A DNA stretch of 64,000 bases from Zoogloeaceae bacterium (GCA_024235655.1 JACKLY010000001.1:62001-126000); one strand, 5' to 3'. Shown: positions 26,584 to 35,543, counted from the first letter of the stretch. Notes: generated by a model not told the origin, from the sequence alone. Program-made: numbers and translations.

Positions 26584-27072
26584 TCAGTCGAAATAGCTGC
26601 GTGCGGACTCGAAGCGGGGGCTGAAGTAAGAATTGCTCAACTTGTCGATGCGTACGCGTCCGCTGGACGATGAAGGCGCGTGCACGAAACGCCCGTCACC
26701 GATATAGATACCAACATGCGAGAAAGGTCGGTTCTGCGTGTTGAAAAAGACCAGATCGCCCGGCGTCAGTGTCGCGGCATCCACCGGCCGGCCATGCTGG
26801 GCAATATCGGCGGCGCTGCCAGAGACATTCAGGTTGGCTGCCTGCCGGAAAATATAGGACACCATGCCGCTGCAATCGAGGCCGGCCTCCGGATTCTTGC
26901 CGCCAAAGCGGTAACCGGTATCGAGCAGCGAGAGGGCATAAAAGACAACCTCGCGGCCGCGTTCGGTGCTGGCGCGCTCGGCCTGTGGCACGGGTGTCGG
27001 TGCGCGCGGCACGCTGGTGCAGGCCGCCAGGGCCAATGCCAGCAATAATGCGAGAAAACTTCGTTTGTCCAT
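26584..27072 (-). CDS. NlpC/P60 cell-wall endopeptidase lipoprotein
   Basis: A 162-residue lipoprotein peptidase. The lipobox is ALAAC (Cys near residue 17). The NlpC/P60 triad is seen as Cys in GLDCSGMVSYIF, His in PFSHVGIYIGDGRF and a third polar residue after FVHAPSSSSGRV. Such enzymes cut D-Glu-DAP bonds in stem peptides. ATG 27072 is preferred because it places the hydrophobic signal at the N-terminus. It lies eight bases downstream of the Gcr-type gene's 3'-side neighbour boundary, on the same strand and upstream of it. Confidence 0.88.
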   Translation of the reverse strand: MDKRSFLALLLALALAACTSVPRAPTPVPQAERASTERGREVVFYALSLLDTGYRFGGKNPEAGLDCSGMVSYIFRQAANLNVSGSAADIAQHGRPVDAATLTPGDLVFFNTQNRPFSHVGIYIGDGRFVHAPSSSSGRVRIDKLSNSYFSPRFESARSYFD

Positions 27073-27128
27073 GGCATGGAGTATAAACTGCCGTTTTTGT
27101 CCTGCCGACCGTCTTTGGGCCAAACATC

Positions 27129-28577
27129 ATGCAACTTGCCGATCCTCTCCTCCTGCGTTCCAACTGCTATATCGATGGCCGCTGGGAAGCCTCCGAAAGC
27201 GGCGCCTTCCTGACCGTCATCGACCCGGCGACCGGCGAGCGCCTCGCCGAAGTCCCGGCCATGGGCGCTTCCGAGACAAATGACGCGATTGCTGCTGCCG
27301 AAAGGGCGCTGCCCGCCTGGCGCACAAAAACGGCCAAGGAACGCGCCCTGATCCTGCAACGCTGGTACGACCTGATCAATGCCCACGCCAACGATCTGGC
27401 ACAGATGATTACCGCCGAGTGCGGCAAGCCGCTGGCCGAGGCCAAAGGCGAGGTCGGCTACGGTGCCTCCTTCATTGAGTGGTTCGCCGAAGAAGCCAAG
27501 CGCGCCTACGGCGAGACCATTCCACCGGTGGTCGCCGACAAGCGCCTGATCACGATCAAGCAGCCGATCGGCGTCTGCGCCGCGATCACGCCGTGGAATT
27601 TCCCGCTGGCGATGATCACGCGCAAGGTGGCACCGGCCATCGCCGCCGGCTGCACGGTGATCGTCAAGCCCGCCGAACAGACGCCGCTGACGGCGCTGGC
27701 GCTGGCCCGGCTGGCACACGAAGCCGGCGTGCCGCCCGGTGTCTTCAACGTCATCACCGGCGACCCGGTGGCCATCGGCGGCGTCCTCACCGCCAGCCCG
27801 GTGGTGCGTCACCTCTCCTTCACCGGCTCGACCGAAGTCGGCCGCCTGTTGATGGCGCAGTGTGCGCCGACGATCAAGAAGCTGTCGCTGGAACTCGGCG
27901 GCAATGCGCCCTTCATCGTCTTCGACGATGCCGATCTGGATGCCGCCGTCGACGGCCTGATCATCGCCAAGTACCGCAACACCGGCCAGACCTGTGTCTG
28001 CGCCAACCGCATCCTGGTCCAGGGCGGGGTCTATCAGGCCTTTGCCGAAAAGCTGGCGCTGAAGGTCGCCGCGCTGCAAGTGGGTGCCGGAGACGAGCCC
28101 GGCGTCGTGCAGGGCCCGCTGATCGATGCCGCCGGGCTGGAAAAGGTCGAGGCGCACATTGTCGACGCCATCGCCAAGGGCGCGCGGGTGCTCACCGGCG
28201 GCAAACGCCATGCCCGTGGCGGCAATTTCTTCGAGCCGACGGTGCTGTCCGGCGTCACCCGGGACATGAAGGTGGCGCGCGAGGAAACCTTCGGCCCGGT
28301 CGCCCCGCTCTTCCACTTCCAGACCGAAGAGGAGGCCGTGGCCATGGCCAACGCCACCGAATTCGGGCTGGCCGCCTATTTCTATTCGCGCGACATCGGC
28401 CGCTGCTTCCGCGTCGGCGAAGCACTGGAATATGGCATGGTCGGCATCAACACCGGCCTCATCTCCAACGAAGTCGCCCCCTTCGGCGGCGTCAAGCAAT
28501 CCGGCATCGGCCGCGAAGGTTCGAAATACGGGCTGGAGGAATACCTGGAGATCAAATATCTGTGCATCGCCGTGTAG
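27129..28577 (+). CDS. gabD: NAD(P)-dependent succinate-semialdehyde dehydrogenase
   Basis: A 482-residue aldehyde dehydrogenase. Signatures: ITPWNFPLAMITRKVAPAIA, SFTGSTEVGRLL (cofactor loop), the catalytic Glu in LELGGNAPFIVFDDAD, and the catalytic Cys in NTGQTCVCANRI. The second half shows FGLAAYFYSRDIGRCFRV and FGGVKQSGIGREGSKYGLEEYLE, the latter typical of GabD. It oxidises succinate semialdehyde to succinate. No gabT is adjacent, so its pathway role (GABA or other C4 semialdehyde) is open. A terminator lies 26 bases after the stop. Confidence 0.92.
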   Translation: MQLADPLLLRSNCYIDGRWEASESGAFLTVIDPATGERLAEVPAMGASETNDAIAAAERALPAWRTKTAKERALILQRWYDLINAHANDLAQMITAECGKPLAEAKGEVGYGASFIEWFAEEAKRAYGETIPPVVADKRLITIKQPIGVCAAITPWNFPLAMITRKVAPAIAAGCTVIVKPAEQTPLTALALARLAHEAGVPPGVFNVITGDPVAIGGVLTASPVVRHLSFTGSTEVGRLLMAQCAPTIKKLSLELGGNAPFIVFDDADLDAAVDGLIIAKYRNTGQTCVCANRILVQGGVYQAFAEKLALKVAALQVGAGDEPGVVQGPLIDAAGLEKVEAHIVDAIAKGARVLTGGKRHARGGNFFEPTVLSGVTRDMKVAREETFGPVAPLFHFQTEEEAVAMANATEFGLAAYFYSRDIGRCFRVGEALEYGMVGINTGLISNEVAPFGGVKQSGIGREGSKYGLEEYLEIKYLCIAV

Positions 28578-28602
28578 CACCCGGCGGCTGAGCTGCAGCG
28601 AC

Positions 28603-28640
28603 AATGGCCGTTTGCTTCGCAGCAAACGGCCATTCTTCTT
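28603..28640 (+). terminator. Terminator after gabD
   Basis: A fourteen-base perfect stem (28603-28616 with 28621-28634) with a TCGC loop, followed by CTTCTTC. The tail is only moderately T-rich, but the stem is long and perfect. Confidence 0.75.
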
Positions 28641-28682
28641 CGTACAGTAGCGCAGCCGGAATCTACCCGGCCGTACCCGGCA

Positions 28683-30383
28683 TCAGCGCTGCGCGCCCTG
28701 CGTGGAGAGTTCCCGCAGCAGCGCATCGCCCTGCTTGTCGGCAGGTGATGCGCCCTGCGGCTCGTCATCATAGCCGCGCGGCGCTATCTCGATCTGTACC
28801 GAATCGACGTCAATGACTGCCTTCGTCGCCCCTCCGGTGACGAGGTTCGGGAAGGCGATGACGATGCCGACCATGATCACCTGGATGACGACAAACGGCA
28901 CGGCACCCCAGTAGATCTGGCCGGTGGTCACCGGCGCGATGTCCTTCTTCGTCACGTGATCCCTGTAGCGATTCAGGGGCGCGACGCTGCGCAGGTAGAA
29001 CAGCGCGAAGCCGAAGGGCGGATGCATGAACGAGGTCTGCATGTTCACCGCCAGCACCACGCCGAACCAGACGAGGTCGATGCCCAGCTTGTCGGCCACC
29101 GGTGCCAGCAACGGGACGACGATGAAGGCCAGCTCGAAGAAGTCGAGGAAGAAGGCGAGCAGGAAGACCATGATGTTTACTACGATCAGGAAGCCCATCT
29201 GGCCACCGGGCAGACCGCTCAGCAGATGCTCGACCCAGATCGGGCCGTCGACCGCCGAGAAGGTCAGGCTGAACACCGTCGCTCCGAGCAGGATGAAGAG
29301 GACGAAGGAGGAGAGTTTCATCGTCGCTTCCATGGCCTGCTTCATCAGCACCACCGACAGGCGACGGCGCATGACAGCAATGATCAGTGCGCCGACCGCG
29401 CCCATGGCGCCGCCTTCGGTCGGCGTCGCGATGCCGAGGAAGATGGTGCCGAGCACGAGGAAGATCAGTGCCAGTGGGGGAATCAGCACGAATGTCACCC
29501 GCTCGGCCATGCGCGACAGCAGCTTCAGGCCGAGCAGCTTGTTTACAACCGAGAGCAGGAAGGCGACGCCGACACCGACGCACATCGAAACGACGATCAG
29601 CTCGTCGGTCGGCGTCGTTTCCGGGCGTGTCTGCGCGAAGAACAGCGCCGCGCCGACCGACAGCGCGACGAGGATGCCCAGCGAGCGCAGGCCGGCACTG
29701 CCGTCATCCTCGCGAATCGTGCGCGCCTCGGGTGGCAGGGCCGGCACGTGGTCGGGGCGGAAGATGGCGAGCACGACGACCCAGCTGGCGTACAGCGCGG
29801 TGAGCACGAAGCCGGGCAGGAAGGCGCCGGCGTAGAGATCGCCGACGCTGCGGCCGAGCTGGTCGGCAATGACGATCAGCACCAGCGACGGCGGGATGAT
29901 CTGCGCCAGCGTCCCCGAGGCGGCGATGACGCCACTGGCAATGCGGCGGTCATAGCCGTAGCGCAGCATGATCGGCAGCGAGATGAGCCCCATCGAAATG
30001 ACCGACGCGGCCACCACACCCGTTGTCGCAGCGAGCATGGCACCGACGAAGATCACCGCAAAGGCGAGCCCGCCGCGCACCGGCCCGAAGAGCTGGCCGA
30101 TGGTATCGAGCAGGTCTTCCGCCATGCCGGATCGTTCAAGAATCAGGCCCATGAAGGTGAAGAATGGGATGGCGAGCAGCGTGTCGTTCTTCAGGATGCC
30201 GAAGATACGGAGCGGCAGTGCGTGGAGCAGCGACTCGGGCAGGAGGCCGAGGCTGACGCCGACCCAGCCGAAGAAGAGGCCGCAGGCGGCAAGCGAGAAG
30301 GCAACGGAGTAACCGAGCAGGAGGAAGATCACCAGCCCGAAAAACATCACCGGCGCGAGGTTGTGTTGGAGGAATTCGATCAT
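28683..30383 (-). CDS. dctM: TRAP transporter large permease (DctM family), extended
   Basis: A 566-residue inner-membrane ion-gradient transporter subunit. Family features: MFFGLVIFLLLGYSVAFSLA, PFFTFMGLILERSGMAEDLLD, ATTGVVAASVISMGLISLPIML, IIPPSLVLIVIADQLG, TPTEGGAMGAVGALI and NMQTSFMHPPFGFALFYLR. It is about 130 residues longer than typical DctM because of a central loop (VPALPPEARTIREDDG) with an extra helix pair and a hydrophilic C-terminal tail. It overlaps dctQ by ATGA. No substrate-binding DctP lies in the window, so the substrate cannot be guessed. Confidence 0.92.
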   Translation of the reverse strand: MIEFLQHNLAPVMFFGLVIFLLLGYSVAFSLAACGLFFGWVGVSLGLLPESLLHALPLRIFGILKNDTLLAIPFFTFMGLILERSGMAEDLLDTIGQLFGPVRGGLAFAVIFVGAMLAATTGVVAASVISMGLISLPIMLRYGYDRRIASGVIAASGTLAQIIPPSLVLIVIADQLGRSVGDLYAGAFLPGFVLTALYASWVVVLAIFRPDHVPALPPEARTIREDDGSAGLRSLGILVALSVGAALFFAQTRPETTPTDELIVVSMCVGVGVAFLLSVVNKLLGLKLLSRMAERVTFVLIPPLALIFLVLGTIFLGIATPTEGGAMGAVGALIIAVMRRRLSVVLMKQAMEATMKLSSFVLFILLGATVFSLTFSAVDGPIWVEHLLSGLPGGQMGFLIVVNIMVFLLAFFLDFFELAFIVVPLLAPVADKLGIDLVWFGVVLAVNMQTSFMHPPFGFALFYLRSVAPLNRYRDHVTKKDIAPVTTGQIYWGAVPFVVIQVIMVGIVIAFPNLVTGGATKAVIDVDSVQIEIAPRGYDDEPQGASPADKQGDALLRELSTQGAQR

Positions 30384-31036
30384 TTCTTGTCAACCTCGTT
30401 CTTGAGATCGGCCACCATGTCGTCCGACTGCTGGACGGCTGTGACCACTTCCGGTGCAACCTGATGCTTGCGGATTTCCTCGGCCAGCTCTTCCTCGGCC
30501 GATTTGTCCTGCGTGACGTGGCTTGGGTCAGCGCACAGTCCGTTCAGGAAGCCGATGCGCTTGATGAGCTCGGAGAGCCCCTGCAGCCAGAGCAGCGAAA
30601 AACCGAGCGGCACCAGTGCGTAGACGGGCCAGCGCATGAGACCACCGGCGTTTTCCGACATCTCGCCGGTGGTAAAAGCCTGCACGACCAGCGGCCAGGT
30701 CAGCGTGATGACCTTGAAGCAGAACGGAAAGAGGAAGGCAACGATGCCGAAACACTCGACCATCGTCTGCGTGCGCTTCGAGAACCGGCTGACGACAACG
30801 TCGATCTTGACGTGGCCCTGGCGCAGCATCGTGTAGCTCGAACCGATCAGGAAGACGGCCGAGAACAGATACCACTGGATTTCCAGAAAGGCGTTCGAGC
30901 CGATATTCAGCGTCTTGCGGACGATCGCGTTGATGGCGCTGATGACGACGGCGGCGAGCACCAGCCAGAGCACGGTTTTGCCAACCCGCTCGGTGAACCC
31001 GTCAATGAAACGGGATAATGAAATCAAGCCTTGCAT
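30380..31036 (-). CDS. dctQ: TRAP transporter small permease (DctQ family)
   Basis: A 218-residue four-helix membrane protein and partner of DctM: VLWLVLAAVVISAINAIVRK, NAFLEIQWYLFSAVFLIGSSY, LRQGHVKIDVV (conserved in DctQ) and VYALVPLGFSLLWLQGLSEL. A hydrophilic C-terminal tail of about 50 residues (KSAEEELAEEIRKHQVAPEV) is longer than usual. AAAGGAGG nine bases before the ATG gives a strong ribosome site. It lies 120 bases downstream of the two-component genes on the same strand. Confidence 0.9.
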   Translation of the reverse strand: MQGLISLSRFIDGFTERVGKTVLWLVLAAVVISAINAIVRKTLNIGSNAFLEIQWYLFSAVFLIGSSYTMLRQGHVKIDVVVSRFSKRTQTMVECFGIVAFLFPFCFKVITLTWPLVVQAFTTGEMSENAGGLMRWPVYALVPLGFSLLWLQGLSELIKRIGFLNGLCADPSHVTQDKSAEEELAEEIRKHQVAPEVVTAVQQSDDMVADLKNEVDKK

Positions 31037-31156
31037 CGCTTCGGCCTCCTTTTATCGAAAAATGGGTACAACATTGCCTTGCTCCTGTGGCCACATCCGT
31101 CGGGCTCGGGCGAGCCGCTTCGGGATCGGCGGTTTATCAACGAATGAATGAGCTTC

Positions 31157-31846
31157 CTAAGGCTCGAAGCGATAACCAATCCCGATCTCGGTCAGGATGT
31201 GCTTCGGCTGTGCCGGCGATGCTTCGATCTTCTGGCGCAGATGCCCGACATAAACCCGCAGATACTGGTGGCTTTCGAGGGCGCGGCTACCCCACACCTG
31301 CGTCAGCAACTGGCGGTGAGTCAGCACCCGCCCCGGGTTGGCAGCGAGGAAGGCGAGCAGCCGGTACTCGATCTGCGAAAGATGGATGGGCAAGCCGTTG
31401 CGGCGAACGATGCGATTGACGCAATCGATGACATGGTCGCCAAAGCGCAGCGTGGCCGAGGCCGTGGCCTGCGTCAGCGGATGCCGGCGCAACAGGGCAC
31501 GGATACGCGCCCGCAGTTCGGCAATGCCGAAGGGTTTGGTCAGGTAATCGTCGGCACCGGCATCGAGGGCATCAACCTTGTCCCGTTCCTCCGCTCGCGC
31601 AGACAGCACCAGGATCGGCGTTGCCGACCAGGCACGATAGTCGCGGATGAAGTCGATTCCGGAACGATCCGGCAGGCCCAGATCGAGCAGGATCAAGGAC
31701 GGTGGATGGGTCGCTGACAGGCTGGCGGCATGGGCCACCGTGGACGCTTCAGACACGCTGAAACCAACGCCGGTCAGCGCCGAAACGATGAATTCCCGGA
31801 TTTGCCGTTCATCTTCGACAACGAGGATGCTTTCACGCGCAGTCAC
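31157..31846 (-). CDS. kdpE: KdpE-type response regulator
   Basis: A 229-residue OmpR/PhoB-class regulator: receiver domain with phospho-acceptor Asp55 (LILLDLGLPDRSGID) and Lys in DDYLTKPFGI, then a winged-helix domain (LLAFLAANPGRVLTHRQLL, YLRVYVGHLRQKIE). Overall closest to KdpE. Start is GTG, overlapping the kinase stop as GTGA. The Kdp potassium pump genes are not nearby, so the target genes are uncertain. Confidence 0.88.
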   Translation of the reverse strand: MTARESILVVEDERQIREFIVSALTGVGFSVSEASTVAHAASLSATHPPSLILLDLGLPDRSGIDFIRDYRAWSATPILVLSARAEERDKVDALDAGADDYLTKPFGIAELRARIRALLRRHPLTQATASATLRFGDHVIDCVNRIVRRNGLPIHLSQIEYRLLAFLAANPGRVLTHRQLLTQVWGSRALESHQYLRVYVGHLRQKIEASPAQPKHILTEIGIGYRFEP

Positions 31847-33342
31847 GATGTCGCCTCCATGGCGTCAAAGTCGGGCAGGTCGCCCAGGGGCAGACAAATG
31901 CGGAAACAGCATCCTCCTTCGGGACGGTTCTCCGCCGTGATCTTCCCGCCATGGGCTTCGACGATGGTTCGGGCAATCGCCAGACCGAGGCCACAGCCGG
32001 GAATGTCACTTTCCGTCTGGCCACGGGCAAACCGCTCGAACAAGTGCTCAAGCTGCCGCGGCGGAATGCCCGGGCCGCTGTCGGCTATTGTGATTTCGGT
32101 TGCTGTCTCGGTGCGCACGGCAGCCACCTCGATCGGCGTGCCGGCGGGAGAATACTTGGCTGCGTTTTCGAGCACATTCCAGAACACCCGCTCCATGAGC
32201 ACCGCATCAATGTTGACCGGCACCAGATCGGCAGCAATCTGCACGGTGATCGGCCGCTCCGGCCAGTGCGCTCCAGCCTCACGGATAGTAACGCCGAGCA
32301 CTTCCTCGATCGCCTGCCAGGCCTTGGCGAGATGCTGCGGGCCGGTAGTCAGCTTGGCCATGTCGAGCAGGTTGGTCATCTGCTCGCTGATCGACAGGGC
32401 CTGCTTGCGAATGGATTCGAGCAGGTATTGCTGTCGATCTGCCGACACTCTCGCGTCGAGCAGCGTATCGGCCATGCCAATCAGGGCGGTCAGCGGAGTT
32501 CTGAAGTCGTGTGACAGGGCCGACAGGATGGAGTTGCGCAAGGTCTCGGCCGTATGCTCGATCTCGGTTTTCCGTGCCCGGTCAACAAAGTAAGAACGCT
32601 CAAGTGCCACCGCCAGCACCGAAGCCGCCGTTTCCACATGCTTTACGGTATGGCTGTTTTCGAGCGCCGATGATTCGGCCTCGAAAACCAGGGCCCCCGG
32701 CGATCCGCCGGCAGAACTCAGCGGCAGATAGAACAACTTGCGCCCATCGGCAGCAGGTGCGGTCAGAAACCGATGGCGCTTGATGCACTGCTCAACCAGT
32801 GCGTGAGATACGCTGGCATCGTCGGCCTTGCCCGAATCGGCATAAACGATGCGGGTTTTCTGCGCCCCCAGCGACCGACTGAGGAACATGGCAGCGTAGT
32901 CGACCACTTCCTCACGCGACAAGGCGCCGGCCAGTTGCTGGGCCAGTTCATAGAGCTTGGTGCTTTCCACCGACTTCCGTTCCGCAGACTCGGCGTGCTG
33001 TTTCAACCGCGAGGTCAGGTGACTGACCAACAACGCCACGGCCAGCATGATCACCGCATTCAACAAGTGCTGGGCTTCTGTGATTTCCAGCGAAAAATAC
33101 GGCGGAACAAAGACATAGGCAAAACTCAGCGCACTGAGCATGGCTGCCAGAATGGCGGCGAACCGGCCGAAGTAAACGGCCATGACAACGACGATCAGCA
33201 CATACATCAGCGCCATGTTCGACAGGTCGACAGCGGCACTGTGCGGGCTGATGGCCAGCGTTCCCAGCAAGGGGGCCGTCGCCGCCAGAACAAGGCCGGC
33301 GAGCGTACGTGGCGATGGATGATATCGGCAGGCGCTATGCAT
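31843..33342 (-). CDS. Shortened KdpD-type sensor histidine kinase
   Basis: A 499-residue kinase corresponding to the C-terminal half of KdpD. It has a DUF4118 four-helix membrane region (about residues 12-108), a GAF-like domain (130-250), a HisKA box with His278 (LSALSHDFRTPL), then N box NVLENAAKYSP and G boxes DSGPGIPP and GCGLGLAIA. The roughly 400-residue N-terminal KdpD and USP domains found in E. coli KdpD are missing. The start is genuine: ATG with AGGA nine bases upstream. The frame is intact, so this is an architecture variant, not a broken gene. Its cognate regulator is the overlapping kdpE-like gene. Confidence 0.87.
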   Translation of the reverse strand: MHSACRYHPSPRTLAGLVLAATAPLLGTLAISPHSAAVDLSNMALMYVLIVVVMAVYFGRFAAILAAMLSALSFAYVFVPPYFSLEITEAQHLLNAVIMLAVALLVSHLTSRLKQHAESAERKSVESTKLYELAQQLAGALSREEVVDYAAMFLSRSLGAQKTRIVYADSGKADDASVSHALVEQCIKRHRFLTAPAADGRKLFYLPLSSAGGSPGALVFEAESSALENSHTVKHVETAASVLAVALERSYFVDRARKTEIEHTAETLRNSILSALSHDFRTPLTALIGMADTLLDARVSADRQQYLLESIRKQALSISEQMTNLLDMAKLTTGPQHLAKAWQAIEEVLGVTIREAGAHWPERPITVQIAADLVPVNIDAVLMERVFWNVLENAAKYSPAGTPIEVAAVRTETATEITIADSGPGIPPRQLEHLFERFARGQTESDIPGCGLGLAIARTIVEAHGGKITAENRPEGGCCFRICLPLGDLPDFDAMEATS

Positions 33343-33467
33343 ATCTGGTTATCCTACAAATTTCGGTATAAAAAAGTCATCAAAAAGCACGCCGTCAATG
33401 CTGGCGAATCTGAGGAGGACGTTTTCGGTTATAGACTGTGGAATGTGACCATTCTCACGATCAGCGC

Positions 33468-34118
33468 ATGAAAATTCTGGGCATTGCCATTCTGCTTGTT
33501 TTCATCTTTGCCGCCAGCCGGTGGTGGCGACAGCGACAGCGTCGCTATCGGGAACAGTTGATAGAACGCTATGGTTATCGCAGCTTGCTTGATCAGCGAC
33601 TGGCACAGCACAGGCCGACATTGACAGTCGCCCAGCGGGAGATGGTGTTTGAGGGGTTGAAGCAGTATTTCCACCTGTGCAATGCGGCCGGCCAGCAGAT
33701 GGTGGCCATGCCGTCACAAGTCGTTGATGACGCCTGGCACGAATTCATCCTGTTCACTCGCGCCTATCAACGTTACTGCGAGCAGGCTTTAGGGCGCTTC
33801 CTGCACCATACGCCGGCTGAAGCCATGTCATCACCCACCGTGGCGCAGGACGGTATCAAGCGTGCATGGCGACTGGCCTGCCAGCGTGAAGGCATTAACC
33901 CGAAACAACCAGCCAAGCTGCCACTGCTCTTTGCCATCGACGGGCTACTCGGCATCAGCAACGGCTTTCGTTACCAACTGGATTGCATGGCTGCCGGGCA
34001 AGCCGGCAGCGGCTACTGCGCCAGCCACATTGGTTGTGGCGGCGGTTGCAGTGGAGACTCGGGAGATGCCTCGGATTCCGGCGGCTCGGGCTGTGGCGGA
34101 GGTTGCGGTGGCGACTGA
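33468..34118 (+). CDS. Membrane-anchored GRDP-like protein with Cys/Gly-rich tail
   Basis: A 216-residue protein. An N-terminal hydrophobic anchor (ILGIAILLVFIFAA) and basic stretch precede a helical domain with VVDDAWHEFILFTRAYQRYCEQ, which resembles the glycine-rich-domain-protein (GRDP) like family. The last 35 residues are mainly Gly, Ser, Asp and Cys (IGCGGGCSGD, GSGCGGGCGGD) with repeated CGGGC pairs. Function unknown. The tail could bind metal or be disulfide-linked. It starts 125 bases from the divergent kinase gene. Confidence 0.7.
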   Translation: MKILGIAILLVFIFAASRWWRQRQRRYREQLIERYGYRSLLDQRLAQHRPTLTVAQREMVFEGLKQYFHLCNAAGQQMVAMPSQVVDDAWHEFILFTRAYQRYCEQALGRFLHHTPAEAMSSPTVAQDGIKRAWRLACQREGINPKQPAKLPLLFAIDGLLGISNGFRYQLDCMAAGQAGSGYCASHIGCGGGCSGDSGDASDSGGSGCGGGCGGD

Positions 34119-34138
34119 GCGCCGCCACCGAGCAGGCA

Positions 34139-35026
34139 TTAAATACCGCGGCGCTTGAACCAGGCAAGCATGCGCTCCCAGCCATCCTCGGCTTCCGGCT
34201 TGCGGTAACTGGGCCGGTAGTCGGCATGGAAAGCGTGCGGAGCGCCATCGTAGACATGGATCTTTGAGCACTGCGCCGGCTTGCTGCCAGTTTTCAGTGC
34301 TGTTCGCATCTTCTCGACGGTATCCGGCGGAATACCCTGATCAGCACCGCCATACAGGCCAAGCACTTCGGCTTTCAATGCACCGGTGATATCCGCCGGG
34401 TGGGTCGGGTTGTTCGGCGTCACCGGCGAAACCAGCCGGCCATACCAGGCCACCCCCGCCTTCACATGTGGGCTATGGGCGCTGTAAAGCCAGGTGATGC
34501 GACCACCCCAGCAAAAACCGGTGATACCCAGCCGGGAAATATCGCCACCATGCCCCTTGGCCCAGTCGACGCAGGCATCGAGATCGGCCATCACCTGGGC
34601 ATCCGGCACCTTCGCAACAATATTGCTCACCAGATCGGGGATGGCCGTGTATTGGCGCGGATCACCCTGACGGGCGAACAACTCGGGCGCAATCGCCAGA
34701 TAGCCAAGGCGGGCCAGGCGACGACAGACATCCTTGATGTATTCATGCACACCAAAAATTTCCTGGATGACCAGTATGGTCGGCATATTGAATGCGCCCG
34801 CTGGCTGGGCACGGTAGGCAACCATGCTGCCCCCCGGCGCCGGAATCATGACTTCGCCTGCCGTCAGGCCATCGATCGGGGTGCTGATCGCGGTCTGCGC
34901 CATCACCGGTTGCACGGCGAGGGCAAAGCCGGCACCCACGCTGGTGACGAGAAAGCCTCGACGGCTGTAGCTGTTGGCGGGAGCAAGGCTATCGACTTCA
35001 AGTTCGGTGGCGGTAGGGGCAGGCAT
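34139..35026 (-). CDS. Tat-exported dienelactone hydrolase family protein
   Basis: A 295-residue alpha/beta hydrolase of the dienelactone hydrolase family. The nucleophile is Cys in GITGFCWGGRITW, the acid lies in YGGADQGIP, and the His in DGAPHAFHADYRP. The N-terminus carries a twin-arginine leader (SYSRRGFLVTSVGAGFALAV followed by PVMAQ), so it is probably exported folded. ATG 35026 has GAGGAG seven bases upstream; a TTG at 35041 lies inside that site. Substrate unknown. Confidence 0.88.
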   Translation of the reverse strand: MPAPTATELEVDSLAPANSYSRRGFLVTSVGAGFALAVQPVMAQTAISTPIDGLTAGEVMIPAPGGSMVAYRAQPAGAFNMPTILVIQEIFGVHEYIKDVCRRLARLGYLAIAPELFARQGDPRQYTAIPDLVSNIVAKVPDAQVMADLDACVDWAKGHGGDISRLGITGFCWGGRITWLYSAHSPHVKAGVAWYGRLVSPVTPNNPTHPADITGALKAEVLGLYGGADQGIPPDTVEKMRTALKTGSKPAQCSKIHVYDGAPHAFHADYRPSYRKPEAEDGWERMLAWFKRRGI

Positions 35027-35109
35027 GAATTGTCTCCTCAAGGACAGTGTTCGAAACCGGGCGGCATGTATGCTACCGTGCTCAGACTCATCAAATGGAG
35101 AACAGTTTC

Positions 35110-35541
35110 ATGAACACTGTGGGCGGTTACAACATTGAGGATATTCAACCCGGCATGTCGGCCAGTGTGGCCAAGACAGTGACCGAAGCCGACATCATCC
35201 TGTTCGCGGGCGTCTCGACCGACATCAACCCGGCGCACCTGAACGAGGAATACGCCAAGGACACGCAATTCGGTGGCCGTATCGCCCACGGCATGCTTTC
35301 GGCCAGCTTCATTTCTGCCGTGCTGGCCAACAAGCTGCCGGGGCCGGGCACCATCTACATGGGGCAGACGCTGAAGTTCAAGGCACCGGTACGCATTGGC
35401 GACACGGTGACGGCAACGGTAACCGTCAAGGAAGTCGTTGTCGAGAAGCGGCGCTGTGTGCTGGAGGCGGTGTGCACCGTCAATGGCAAGACGGTGATCG
35501 AAGGCGAGTCAACGATGTACTGCACCACCGAAAAGGCCTGA
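35110..35541 (+). CDS. phaJ: MaoC-family (R)-specific enoyl-CoA hydratase
   Basis: A 143-residue hot-dog-fold hydratase. The hydratase-2 motif is clear: STDINPAHLNEEYAKDTQFGG followed by RIAHGML, with catalytic Asp and His. It makes (R)-3-hydroxyacyl-CoA, which in polyester-storing bacteria supplies PHA synthesis; PhaJ is the closest named group, but the symbol is tentative. ATG 35110 has GGAG nine bases upstream. The lipoprotein gene follows two bases after the stop. Confidence 0.85.
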   Translation: MNTVGGYNIEDIQPGMSASVAKTVTEADIILFAGVSTDINPAHLNEEYAKDTQFGGRIAHGMLSASFISAVLANKLPGPGTIYMGQTLKFKAPVRIGDTVTATVTVKEVVVEKRRCVLEAVCTVNGKTVIEGESTMYCTTEKA

Positions 35542-35543
35542 CC

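Noticed and set aside
26829..28625. A 598-residue minus-strand frame opposite the gabD-like gene
   Set aside because: The plus strand encodes a complete aldehyde dehydrogenase; the minus frame is a GC-rich shadow.
28956..30464. A 502-residue open frame on the plus strand opposite the TRAP permeases
   Set aside because: Composition is Gln/Glu/His-rich antisense of hydrophobic codons; the minus-strand frames carry clear DctM/DctQ motifs.
31843..33342. Interpretation of the kinase as a broken kdpD pseudogene
   Set aside because: The frame has its own ribosome site and start, intact kinase motifs, and a coupled regulator, so it reads as a natural short form.
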